A stretch of 64,000 bases of DNA from Anditalea andensis (GTDB taxonomy: Bacteria > Bacteroidota > Bacteroidia > Cytophagales > Cyclobacteriaceae), in contig NZ_JMIH01000011.1 in NCBI RefSeq assembly GCF_000714815.1, forward strand, positions 1 through 64,000, read 5' to 3'. A program made the translations under genes and the position numbers. The notes beneath the pieces were generated by a model that worked only from the letters and a program-made list of their open reading frames with translations, had not been told where the DNA came from and ran no database searches. This document shows, in pieces, positions 53,133-62,140 of this stretch. Every line of letters starts with the position of its first letter. The stretch's first letter is position 1.

Positions 53133-54680
53133 ATGAAAGACATATCTGTTTTCCAACAATTCGGCAAAGGGGCTCCCGCAATTCAGATCACGGGTGGAAC
53201 AAATTCCGTCATTTATACCCGGGTAAGCTCTAAAGAACAGGCCGACAGGAACCTGAGTCTTGAAACCCAACGCAAAGCCTGTGACCAGTATGCTGAAAAA
53301 CATAAGCATACGGTGCTTGCATACTTTGGTGGAACGTATGAAAGCGCTCAAACCGACGAAAGGAAAGAGTTTGCATCCATGATCGCTTATGTAAAAAATA
53401 GCCGTAAGAAGATTTCCAATATTATTGTTTATAGTCTTGAAAGGTTCTCCAGAAACGACAATTCCATTTGGCTTAGTGGGCAGTTGAGAAAACTTGGAGT
53501 GGAAATCATATCCGTCACCCAACCGATTGACACTTCCAATCCAGCTGGAAAAATGCAACAAAAAATGCTGTTCCTTTTTGGTGAATTTGACAACGAGCTC
53601 CGAAAGCAAAAATGTATGGCCGGTATACGGGAAATGTTGTTGAGGGGAGATTGGCCAACCAAACCACCAATGGGATTTGATAGTGTAAAACGGAATGGCG
53701 CAAGGAAAATAGTGGTCAACCAAAAAGGGAAATTATTGAGACAGGCATTCCTGTGGAAGGCACAGGAAGAAATTTCCATTATTGAAATTTGTAAGAGACT
53801 TAAAGAAAAGGGATTCACAATAAATCATAGGCGGATCTCGGAAATTTTCAGGAATCCTTTCTATTGTGGGCTTATGATTCACAACATGTTGGAAGGAAAG
53901 GTAGTGGAGGGAAACCATGAAGTGCTTGTCTCACAGGAGCTGTTTCTAAAAGTAAACGGCATCATGGATAGGAAAACGAATGGCTACTCCATCAAGGAGG
54001 AAAATGATGAAATCCCCCTGAAAAGATTCCTTCTATGCAACAGTTGTGGTAAATCGATGAGAGGGTATATTGTAAAAAGTAAAAAGCTGTATTATTACAA
54101 GTGCTGCACGATTGGCTGCAAAAACAATAGAAGTGCGAAATGGCTGAACGGGCATTTTAAAAAGATACTTGGTTACTTCAACCTAAGTGCTGAGCCAGGC
54201 CTTACAAAACTCATAAGGGAACAGACAGTGGCCACATTCAATAATTTTCAGGTCAACAGGGAGAAGAATGGCAAGTGTTGAAAGATAAGCAAAAGGAGTT
54301 AGTGAAAAAGATTATGAGGTTGGAAGAGCGCTATATCAATGAGGAGATTGACAGTGAACTCTACTATCGTTATGTGAAAAAATTCAAGCAGGAAAAGGAT
54401 GAAACAGACAAACTTTTGGCGAAATCGTCAAAGAGGGGGTCGAACCTTGAAAAGTGCATTGATTTAGCGATGGATTTCTCCACCAAACTGGCTCAGAAGT
54501 GGGATTCTTATGATTATGTGACCAAACAACAAATCCAAAAATTGATCTTTCCGGAAGGCATATTTTATGATCGAAAAAAAGATGAGTGTCGAACTTCTAG
54601 GATAAATTTTGTCTTTTTGTATATCGCTCATATACAGCAAGTTAAAAGTAAAAAACAAAGAGGCATCCCCGAGTTGAACC
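53133..54680 (+). pseudogene. Large serine recombinase, frameshifted
   Basis: The N-terminal catalytic domain starts VIYTRVSSKEQAD, with the catalytic Ser in RVSS and Arg in ERFSRND, then a recombinase domain and a zinc ribbon (LLCNSCGKSMRGY, CCTIGCKNN). Near 54270 the frame breaks: NREKNGK is followed by a stop, while the next frame continues as WQVLKDKQKELV into the coiled-coil and C-terminal QKLIFPEGIFYDRK. One base is enough to restore a protein of about 520 residues. The likely start is ATG 53133 (MKDISVFQQ). Confidence 0.8.
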
Positions 54681-54696
54681 TCGATTATGCCTCTTT
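54657..54696 (+). terminator. Terminator hairpin after recombinase
   Basis: AAAGAGGCAT (54657-54666) and ATGCCTCTTT (54687-54696) are perfect complements, followed by T. It lies at the end of the recombinase frame. Confidence 0.65.
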
Positions 54697-54822
54697 TGCC
54701 GGTCTAGTAGGTGGAAAGACAGTCGAACCTCTTCTGTATAACGTAAACCCAACTTTTTCCTCTTTATTAAAATTACTGTTCTCAACTAATGCAAACTCAG
54801 TTGTGGCGATAATTCTACCGTC

Positions 54823-55404
54823 TTATTGATCATAAAAACGAATGATGATTGCAGCAAAAGGAAAGTTTTCCGATTCCCGAGCCAAAGGTATGTCCGTTTC
54901 CCAAGTCAAAGGTAGGTTTTCCTGCCCTACATCTGTTGTTACTTCACTTCGTAATAGTAGATCATATTCTCTGCTTTCTTTATTATACTGTAAAGCTTCC
55001 CAATAGACATCGGCATTTCCCTGAAAAGGATCTCTAGGATTACCGCCTTGCAGATAGTGGTTTTAGATAAAACTGAATAAATGTATCTCGTAGATTTTAC
55101 AATGTCCTATTTTAACCTCTTGCTGCAAGACCCTTGCCTGGGCGGTGGAACCACCTGTAAGGGTGATGGTATGGAGCCCTGGTTCAGTGTAAGCAATGTA
55201 AGGTTCACGAAGATCTGATGTCTGTCCATTACCAAAATCCCATTGATAATTTGTTTCTTGGCTGACATTATTGAACGTGAGGAACACTCCTATCAGGTAA
55301 TAATCATCTTGTAGTGAAAATTCCGGTAACGGAAGAGTTTCTTCAGGATTGCAGCTGAATAATAAACAAATGAAAAACAGGGATAAAAGTAGATATGCTT
55401 TCAT
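54823..55404 (-). pseudogene. PKD-domain lipoprotein with in-frame stop
   Basis: A lipobox (FICLLFSC, Cys18) and a PKD domain (NYQWDFGNGQTSDL, EPGLHTITLTGG) end at TAA (55063-55065). Reading on in the same frame gives NHYLQGGNPRDPFQGNADVY and VTTDVGQENLPLTWETDI, down to a proper stop at 54823. The stop replaces one codon, probably Lys. The full length would be 193 residues. No function is known. Confidence 0.72.
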
Positions 55405-55764
55405 ATGGGGGAATTAAATTATACAAATGCCTTCCAGGATAACTTTCCCAGCCAGTCTGATCTTACCAGAATTCAGAACTTATTTCAGCGAGAGGCATCG
55501 AATAGTTCATTGGCCAAAGGAACTCCTTGTGATTGAGCTAAAGTTTAAATTATAAGAGCTATAAAAAATATACTATTGAGGCTGGTATTATTCCTGCTTG
55601 GGTTGGTAAGCTTTGGGCAGGACAGGACACCTTTATTGGCCATATTGCCTACCATTACCTGCAACCCTAAAAGACAACACAATAACAAGACAATAGGCGA
55701 TCCGATGTTTTGGAATTACGGTATTTCTCTGTTTTTTTGATAAAAAATACTAAATGGTATCTTT
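55405..55764. other. Intergenic stretch with signal-peptide remnant
   Basis: A plus-strand frame near 55570-55640 (LRLVLFLLGLVSFGQ) looks like the start of a secreted protein that is quickly broken. The last 20 bases are next to the TetR gene start. Confidence 0.4.
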
Positions 55765-56356
55765 ATGAAAAAAGCAGCGACAACACGGCTATTAATTCTA
55801 CAAAAAGCATTTGAAATGATTTACTTCAAAGGTTATCAGATTACAAGCATTGACGACATTATCGCCACGACACAGGTAACTAAAGGTGCATTTTACTACC
55901 ATTTCAAAAACAAGGACGAAATGGGACACGCCATTATTAACGAAATCCTGAAACCAACACTCACAAAATGTTTTATAGAACCGCATCAAAACGAGCAAAA
56001 TCCATTGATTGCTATTTATGATTTGATGTACAACCTGCGAATGGAAAACGAGTTCTTGAAAGTCAAACATGGCTGCCCTGCTTCAAATTTCACCCAAAAA
56101 ATGACCTCTTGTAATACAGATTTTAAATACGCCTTAAACGAAATAACTTAACAATGGACAAAAGTAATGACCACAACTATTGAGAAAGGAAATAGAAAAT
56201 GGATTTATCCAAAAAGACGTAAACGCAAAGTAAGTTACAATTTTTATAATGTCAGGTTATTGGGCTATTCGAAAGTTTGGAAAATTGGAAAACAGCAAAA
56301 TGGTTTATCTACCTTATTTAAAGGAACTTAAAGGCTATCTGAACAGTCTGAAATAA
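55765..56356 (+). pseudogene. TetR-family regulator with stops and a frameshift
   Basis: The first 128 residues are a normal TetR N-terminus (ILQKAFEMIYFKGYQITSID, VTKGAFYYHFKNKDEMG). TAA follows EIT where Lys is expected; the frame goes on with QWTKVMTTTIEKG. One shift later come ENGFIQKDVNAK, another TAA (for Gln), then MSGYWAIRKFGKLENSKMVY and YLKELKGYLNSLK. So at least three lesions are present. The truncated N-terminal half might still bind DNA. It probably controlled the operon downstream. Confidence 0.8.
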
Positions 56357-56432
56357 TTTTATTTCTTCAAAAAAATACTACTTGGTATGTTTTATTTTAT
56401 CTTTGCCACTGAAACAGAAAAATAGAAAAGAT

Positions 56433-56870
56433 ATGGATACACATAATCACATCGTTCCTGACTTTACAATCAATGTCGCATTAGCTGCTGTGCTGATTGC
56501 TTTTGCATTTATCACAATAATGTCCTTTATAAAAGAGCCCTATCGCCAAAAAATAAATGCATTATTAATTGCGGGCGCAGGGGCAGTGTATTGGAGTGGC
56601 GGTTTAGGCGTTTGGGAGTATGTTTTTGGTTCGCTAATGCTATTCGTAGCTTACAAAGGACTGAAACATTATTACTTTATAGGCATTGGTTGGTTATTGC
56701 ATACAGGGTGGGACATCTTGCACCATTTATACGGTAATCCAATCGTTTATCTTGAACCATCGTCTTCGGCAGGTTGCGCGGTATGCGACCCTATACTTGC
56801 ACTTTGGTTTTTCTTTGGAGCGCCTACAATTTGGAATGTATTAAAAAAACCAAAAACAATAACAACGTAG
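56433..56870 (+). CDS. DUF6010 membrane protein
   Basis: A 145-residue protein with four hydrophobic segments and the characteristic YWSGGLGVWEYVFG, GIGWLLHTGWDILHHLYGNP and CAVCDPILALWFF motifs of DUF6010. The ATG at 56433 (MDTHNH) is chosen over the longer frame from 56382. It is the first gene of a tight four-gene run. The paired Cys and His residues suggest metal or heme binding but the role is unknown. Confidence 0.78.
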   Translation: MDTHNHIVPDFTINVALAAVLIAFAFITIMSFIKEPYRQKINALLIAGAGAVYWSGGLGVWEYVFGSLMLFVAYKGLKHYYFIGIGWLLHTGWDILHHLYGNPIVYLEPSSSAGCAVCDPILALWFFFGAPTIWNVLKKPKTITT

Positions 56871-56872
56871 GT

Positions 56873-57337
56873 ATGTATTCAACCCTGTTATCCTTGCACT
56901 CTTTGTTTCGTTGGCTTGTATTGGTAATTTTAGTGTATTCCATTTACCGGGCTTTTATAGGCTATACCAGAAACCAGCCCTTTTCGAAAACCGATAATGC
57001 TTTTAGACATTGGACAGCAACTGTTGCTCATATCCAATTAATGATTGGAATAGTCCTTTACACTCAAAGTCCTGTTGTAAAATATTTTTGGGCAAATACT
57101 AAAACCGCCTTACTAAATTTAGACTTAACGTTTTACGGCCTGATACATATTGTCTTAATGCTGACAGCCATTGTGGTATTGACAATAGGCTCCGCCTTGG
57201 CAAAACGAAAACCAACGGACAGAGAAAAATTTAAAACAATGCTGGTTTGGTTTTCTATCGTATTAATCATCCTTTTCATTGCTATTCCCTGGTCATTTTC
57301 ACCGCTATCTAGCCGACCATACTTTAGAACATTTTAA
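56873..57337 (+). CDS. Four-helix membrane protein, cytochrome-b-like
   Basis: A 154-residue protein starting LLSLHSLFRWLVLVILVYS, with four membrane segments and His residues in the first (LHSLFRW), second (HWTATVAHIQLM) and third (YGLIHIVLM) helices, like small b-type cytochromes. It starts two bases after the DUF6010 stop. Heme binding is an inference from His placement. Confidence 0.62.
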   Translation: MYSTLLSLHSLFRWLVLVILVYSIYRAFIGYTRNQPFSKTDNAFRHWTATVAHIQLMIGIVLYTQSPVVKYFWANTKTALLNLDLTFYGLIHIVLMLTAIVVLTIGSALAKRKPTDREKFKTMLVWFSIVLIILFIAIPWSFSPLSSRPYFRTF

Positions 57338-57339
57338 TT

Positions 57340-57657
57340 ATGAAGAAGTTATTTACAACAACAATAGGCCGGTTACGTCTTTTCGCCTATTTAGAAGGTA
57401 TCTCAATAATTGTTTTGGTTTTTATAGCCGTTCCACTAAAGTATTACTTTGACAATCCTTCGTTATCAAAAAAACTTGGACCAATACACGGAGCCTTGTT
57501 CCTTTTGTACGTATTTAACGTTTTACGTGTTGGTATAGAACAACAATGGAAATTTAAAGAAACCAGTTGGAAAGTACTTCTTGCCTGCATGGTTCCATTT
57601 GGCACGTTTTATATTGATTATAAAATTCTTCGCAACATAAAAACTGATGAAACCTAA
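57340..57657 (+). CDS. DUF3817 membrane protein
   Basis: A 105-residue protein with three membrane segments and the family motifs LRLFAYLEGISIIVLVFIAV, then GPIHGALFLLYVFNVL and FGTFYIDYKI. It starts two bases after the previous stop. Role unknown. Confidence 0.8.
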   Translation: MKKLFTTTIGRLRLFAYLEGISIIVLVFIAVPLKYYFDNPSLSKKLGPIHGALFLLYVFNVLRVGIEQQWKFKETSWKVLLACMVPFGTFYIDYKILRNIKTDET

Positions 57658-57662
57658 TCAAA

Positions 57663-58475
57663 ATGAATTATGTATTCAAAATATCAGTAAAATCGAATAA
57701 ATCAGTCAAAAAACTTATACCACACTTAAATAAATTATTGACTGCTTCAGAATGGAACTTTTTAGAATTGCCGTTCTTGCTTATGTTTGTAAAAAGAAAT
57801 AGTATGAATATGGTTAAGGTTGCTCCACTTAAAATAAAGGTCGAGCTAAAGTCAGTTCCTCATCCGGTCACTCGAATTATATTGGTACCTGAAAATATTA
57901 CTATGCTTCAGCTGCACTTAACGATCCAGTTGTGCATGGGCTGGTGGGGGAATCACTTATTCCAATTTATGGACTACAAAAATGACCCCACTATAATAGC
58001 ATCTTTTGCCAATGATCCAGAGTATTTTTACGATGGAATGGAAGAAAAAGAGGCACATAAAGTAAAGTTGAAGAAGGCATTTTTCGAGATGCGTGAAGCG
58101 AGACCATTTTGGTACTGGTATGACTTTGGGGATGACTGGTGGCATCACATAAGATTCCTTAAGCCCAGCAAAAGAGACATGGCCATATTTGAACTTCAGG
58201 AGGGTTCCCCCACCTGTGTAGAGGCGATTGGCACATGCCCGCCAGAAGATGTCGGAGGAGTGCGGGGTTATGAGGAATTCTGCAAGGCAGTCAACGACCC
58301 TAAACATCCGGAGTACGAGTCATTTAGAGAATGGGCAGATATCGCTGAAGGCTCGGTATATGATTTTGAGCAGGTCGATATCTTCCAAATCAACGAGGAG
58401 TTAGAAACCTATTTTGAAAGCAAAAGCTGGAAAAGAAAGACTGCGGAAGTATTTGCCAAGGGACTTTTTGCATAA
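57663..58475 (+). CDS. Plasmid pRiA4b ORF-3-like protein
   Basis: The 270 residues contain the PRiA4_ORF3 family pattern: VTRIILVPENITMLQLHLTI, WWGNHLFQF, YWYDFGDDWWHHIRF and CVEAIGTCPPEDVGGVRGY, ending YESFREWADI. The family is common in mobile DNA and has no known function. It starts 5 bases after the DUF3817 stop, an odd companion for three membrane proteins. Confidence 0.88.
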   Translation: MNYVFKISVKSNKSVKKLIPHLNKLLTASEWNFLELPFLLMFVKRNSMNMVKVAPLKIKVELKSVPHPVTRIILVPENITMLQLHLTIQLCMGWWGNHLFQFMDYKNDPTIIASFANDPEYFYDGMEEKEAHKVKLKKAFFEMREARPFWYWYDFGDDWWHHIRFLKPSKRDMAIFELQEGSPTCVEAIGTCPPEDVGGVRGYEEFCKAVNDPKHPEYESFREWADIAEGSVYDFEQVDIFQINEELETYFESKSWKRKTAEVFAKGLFA

Positions 58476-58637
58476 AAAAAGCCTGAAGCATCAAATACTG
58501 AATACGCTTTTACAAGACCAACTCATATAGTCAGTTCGTGTAAAAACTGACAATGCATCCTACAAACAATATTTTCAGCCTTATCCAGCGATAAACTTTA
58601 TACGGTCTATAGTCTATTGATGGAAGCAGCTTTTATC

Positions 58638-58859
58638 TCAGTCGCTGAGTTCTTCACACTCAAACCCTTCTCGCTGAAGCAGTAATTTTACTGATGAGAT
58701 GATTTTGGGATTCAGCGTTTCGATACGTAGAATCTTTTCAGCATCTTCCAAGTCAAAGTTCCATTTGATTTTCTTTAATAGGTTCTGAAGTGCTGTGTGC
58801 AATTTAGCCGCATCATCTGCTGTTTTTACAGTGGTCTTAAAAACTTCAACCGGTGTCAT
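58638..58859 (-). CDS. Small protein of about 73 residues
   Basis: VEVFKTTVKTADDAAKLHTA, KIKWNFDLEDAEKILRI and ISSVKLLLQREGFECEEL form a beta-alpha-beta-beta-alpha-beta pattern like heavy-metal-associated (HMA) folds but without the CxxC. Such proteins occur singly in Bacteroidota. Function unknown. Confidence 0.65.
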   Translation of the reverse strand: MTPVEVFKTTVKTADDAAKLHTALQNLLKKIKWNFDLEDAEKILRIETLNPKIISSVKLLLQREGFECEELSD

Positions 58860-59041
58860 AGGAAGTGAATAATGATGGTTAAAATATGATGTATGTATTA
58901 GTTCGGTCTACATGATTTTCTCCCTGCTGGCCGGAGAACCTGAAAGATTTTTAAAGGCAAACTGATCACTATTCCCTTTTTGGTATTTTCGCTTACCATC
59001 GAAATTTGATGCATGAATTAAAACCATCAGTAAATGATCAA

Positions 59042-59605
59042 CTAGTGGATCCTGTATGAAAACCCAATATAGAAAACACTATTTTTCAGATCTAAGCCAT
59101 TTACTAGATTTGTGAGGCCATGGCTGTATCGGATGCCAATATTCCAATCCTCAGCAACTTCATACCCCAATCCGACATTGATCAGCAAATCAAAGGTGTC
59201 AAAATTATCCAGCCGTATATCATGCGGTACCGAGCTGTTTGAATGGATTGTTAATACACCAAGTTGTGGGCCCAATTCGAAATAGTATCTGTCCTTCAGC
59301 CATTTCAACATTATCGGGATATTGATGTATGAGATATTGTACCTTGTTTTATTTTCGGTCTCCTCACCTTGCAAGGACCAAATAATTTCAGGCTGAATTT
59401 TAAAGTTATGGGATAGTTTATAATTCGTATAAACTCCAAACGAATACCCTACTTTCCTATCGCTTTCTGGAAAGGCGTCCTTACCAAAAAGTGTTGCATA
59501 GTTTACCCCGGCTTTTATTCCAAACTGATACTTTTCTTCCTCCTGCGCATAAGCATATGAGTAGGAAAAAAATAGCATGATGCTAAAAGATATTATTGAC
59601 TTCAT
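59042..59605 (-). CDS. Outer-membrane beta-barrel (porin-family) protein
   Basis: A signal peptide (MLFFSYSYAYAQ) and alternating strands (YQFGIKAGVNYATLFG, VGYSFGVYTNYKLSHNFKI, YFELGPQLGVL, NVGLGYEVAEDWNIGIRYSH) that end with the C-terminal aromatic FYIGFSYRIH. It fits the PorT/OmpW-like barrel group of about 190 residues in Bacteroidota. It may be controlled by the Crp-like gene upstream. Confidence 0.85.
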   Translation of the reverse strand: MKSIISFSIMLFFSYSYAYAQEEEKYQFGIKAGVNYATLFGKDAFPESDRKVGYSFGVYTNYKLSHNFKIQPEIIWSLQGEETENKTRYNISYINIPIMLKWLKDRYYFELGPQLGVLTIHSNSSVPHDIRLDNFDTFDLLINVGLGYEVAEDWNIGIRYSHGLTNLVNGLDLKNSVFYIGFSYRIH

Positions 59606-59684
59606 AGGAATTAAGTTTTCACAGAAATTATATGTGCAAACTTATTCCATCATCAGGTGCAATCATTTGATATAAGTCACAAAA

Positions 59685-60287
59685 TCATCTGGCACGGAGA
59701 CGGCTCAGGGTTTCTCTGGAAACACCAATAAAGGAAGCAATGTGCGTCAATGAAACACGGTTAAAAATTTCAGGCCTTTGGGACATAATGGTTGTAAACC
59801 GGTCGTGAGCTGATCTTAAATGAGTGTAATACAGTCTGTCTTCGAGATAAGCTGCGTAGTCTCCAATTACAGGATTGACAAAAGAAGATACTTCCAGGTG
59901 TGCTAGCATTAATGGCTTAATCCCTACCATATTAAATGCAATCAGAACGCTGTCTTCAAGCAATTCAACTGTCTCTCTTGAGGGCAAATCATTGTAATTT
60001 CTTAGAGAACCTACCACCTCATTTTCAAATGCAAACCATGTGTTCACCTCTACCCCATTTTGCAAATAGTAACTCCTTGCGGCCCCCTGAATGATAAAAT
60101 AGGCAAAACTATTGGTTTGATTTTCACGAATAATGATTTGCTTTTTAGCAGGTCGAATCACTTTTATATGAGGCATTAAATGTTGCGTGATTTGTTCAGT
60201 CAACTTAGGCTCACATCTCCCGAAGAAGTTATCAATTAAGATTTGATCATCGACCATAGTTTTTTTAGATTTTAAATAATATGACAC
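59685..60287 (-). CDS. Crp/Fnr-family transcriptional regulator
   Basis: The 200-residue protein has a cNMP-like barrel (NSFAYFIIQGAARSYYLQNG) and an HTH ending LTHIASFIGVSRETLSRLRA. The Met at residue 11 (MVDDQILIDNF) is a more usual start. It lies 80 bases upstream of the barrel-protein gene on the same strand. Confidence 0.87.
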   Translation of the reverse strand: MSYYLKSKKTMVDDQILIDNFFGRCEPKLTEQITQHLMPHIKVIRPAKKQIIIRENQTNSFAYFIIQGAARSYYLQNGVEVNTWFAFENEVVGSLRNYNDLPSRETVELLEDSVLIAFNMVGIKPLMLAHLEVSSFVNPVIGDYAAYLEDRLYYTHLRSAHDRFTTIMSQRPEIFNRVSLTHIASFIGVSRETLSRLRAR

Positions 60288-60466
60288 TTCATTAATCAGC
60301 TCAAGACCGACTGACTCCCAGCCTTATGTAACGGATTATTAAAACCGCATCAATTTCGGTAAATTAAGAATGCAGCATATTCGGCATCATCCATGCACCA
60401 TCAATAATCTCTAAGGGCATACCCTAAGGGATTTTGGAGTATTTGCCGATTTACCAAAACTAGGGT

Positions 60467-60690
60467 ATGAAGAATGTGGATTTGGACAAATTTATGGTTT
60501 ATTTCGAGAATCACCACCTATACATAGATGGATTTTCCATCCGGCAGATCAGTAAGGAGACTGTCATCAGACAGGGCCAGGTAGATTTCGGGGAGTACAA
60601 AATGCGCAACACCTTCCATAAGAGGGCAAAAGAGTTTTTCTTTGCCCTTGTACTTTCCCGCTACAAATATGTCTGATTCACCGACGTATA
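60467..60690 (+). pseudogene. IS21 IstA transposase fragment
   Basis: QGQVDFGEYKMRNTFHKRAK followed by FFFALVLSRYKYV matches the catalytic start of IS21-type IstA (AQVDFGEYKM). Downstream frames keep MVHENAFVYITGIPENRT, then homology ends. Confidence 0.7.
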
Positions 60691-62140
60691 ATTCATCTCA
60701 CAGCTTCCCTTCATGGTCCATGAAAATGCCTTTGTCTACATCACAGGCATCCCAGAGAATCGGACTTTGACTGGGAAACGGTCTTTGTTATCAACTAAAG
60801 TGGAGGGTACATTATCCTGTTTCAAAACCAATAATAATCTAAATCAACGTTTTTTTTAGAAAATAGGGGTTAAATAATTTATTTGATTGCATTCAATGGA
60901 TTTGTGATTCCTGAACTCCAAACTGCGGCTTCTAAATTCTTGAGGTTTTTTTCCGAAAAGAGAGAAAAGCATTCTTCGATAGGTATTTGCTAGGATTAAC
61001 ATCAATATACACTGTATCCTAAAGATTACTAATACTCACCTTTACTCCAGTCACTGTCCGTTATCACTCCATTCTCACTCCGTATTTTTATGTAATAAGC
61101 AATAAAACATTAATAAAGCAAATTAAAAAAAAAGAAAACAAACAAGACTAAACCATTATTATATATGGTTTTAAAAACTAAATGATACCGTATTATCCAT
61201 AGAAGGTTTATTTATCATAAAAAACGGACCCATGAGTTATATACTATTCTTTTTAACTCCATAGGGCTACTCAGGGATTGCTTTTTATAAAACTTTCAAC
61301 CAACGAAGCATCGATATGGCTAATGCATCCATTCGTGAGCAGGACTCAAAGGCAAAAAGGGCCCTAACGTTTATTACTCCGTCGACAGGATCCCCTTTGT
61401 CAGGCAATATGTTCGTCCTGACCATTCCAGCCCTACTAAACTATAACTGGCAGGCTGGAGCAAGTTTAAGGCAGCTACCCGCTTTGCCGGAACGCTCAGG
61501 GAAGCTTTGAGGTTGGGCTTCATCAATGACTGGAAGGGTATGCGCTCTCTTGCCAAAGTGGGGCTGGGCAGAGGTGGTGCATAGATTCATGCGCCAGTAA
61601 TGATGGTAGGCCTGGATCTGTTCAAGAGCTTTGAGGACCTGGATGAGTTCATCATCTGTTTGGGGAGAATTTCGATTAGGAGCTAGCCTAGAGACCACCG
61701 CTTCGGATATCTAATTAATAAGATACCTCTTATCGTTTGTGAAAAAATCAAGTTGTTTATAATCCGCCAATTTTTGTTTTTTGATTGAATCAACTTGATA
61801 AGGGTAGTTAGCTGGGGTACTACACCAAAGTTTAAATAGTGTGCGGGGATGGTTGAAGGTGTGGTAGTGACAATATTTTTTAAGAGTTTTTAGGTCAGAA
61901 AGGAGTATTTATCAAATAGAAGAGGGAAATAATACAGATAACAAAACTATCACCGTTTATGTGCCGAACTAAACTGATTAGGGATGATCCATGGAATGCT
62001 CACTTACATGTTGGTAATCCGATCATTATAGATATATTGATGCCAAGTCTGAGAATATAATAATGTAAGGACTTTCTGGACTGTAATTCCTTTTGCCCTC
62101 AATTATCCAAAATTATGGTATTTCCCCATGAATATAATGG
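60691..62140. other. Long decayed stretch
   Basis: IstA remnants continue to about 60830. Around 61440-61690 a plus-strand stretch reads RFAGTLREALRLGFINDWKG and LAKVGLGRGG with a stop, probably a gene fragment of unknown type. No intact gene, RNA or clear repeat is seen. Confidence 0.5.

Noticed and set aside
53112-53723. Long minus-strand frames opposite the serine recombinase
   Set aside because: They mirror the coding strand, have no family pattern and no sensible start; the plus-strand recombinase motifs are clear.
61374-61698. Several overlapping frames as a real gene
   Set aside because: Frames on both strands are short, broken and surrounded by decayed DNA. A fragment is likely but no family could be named.
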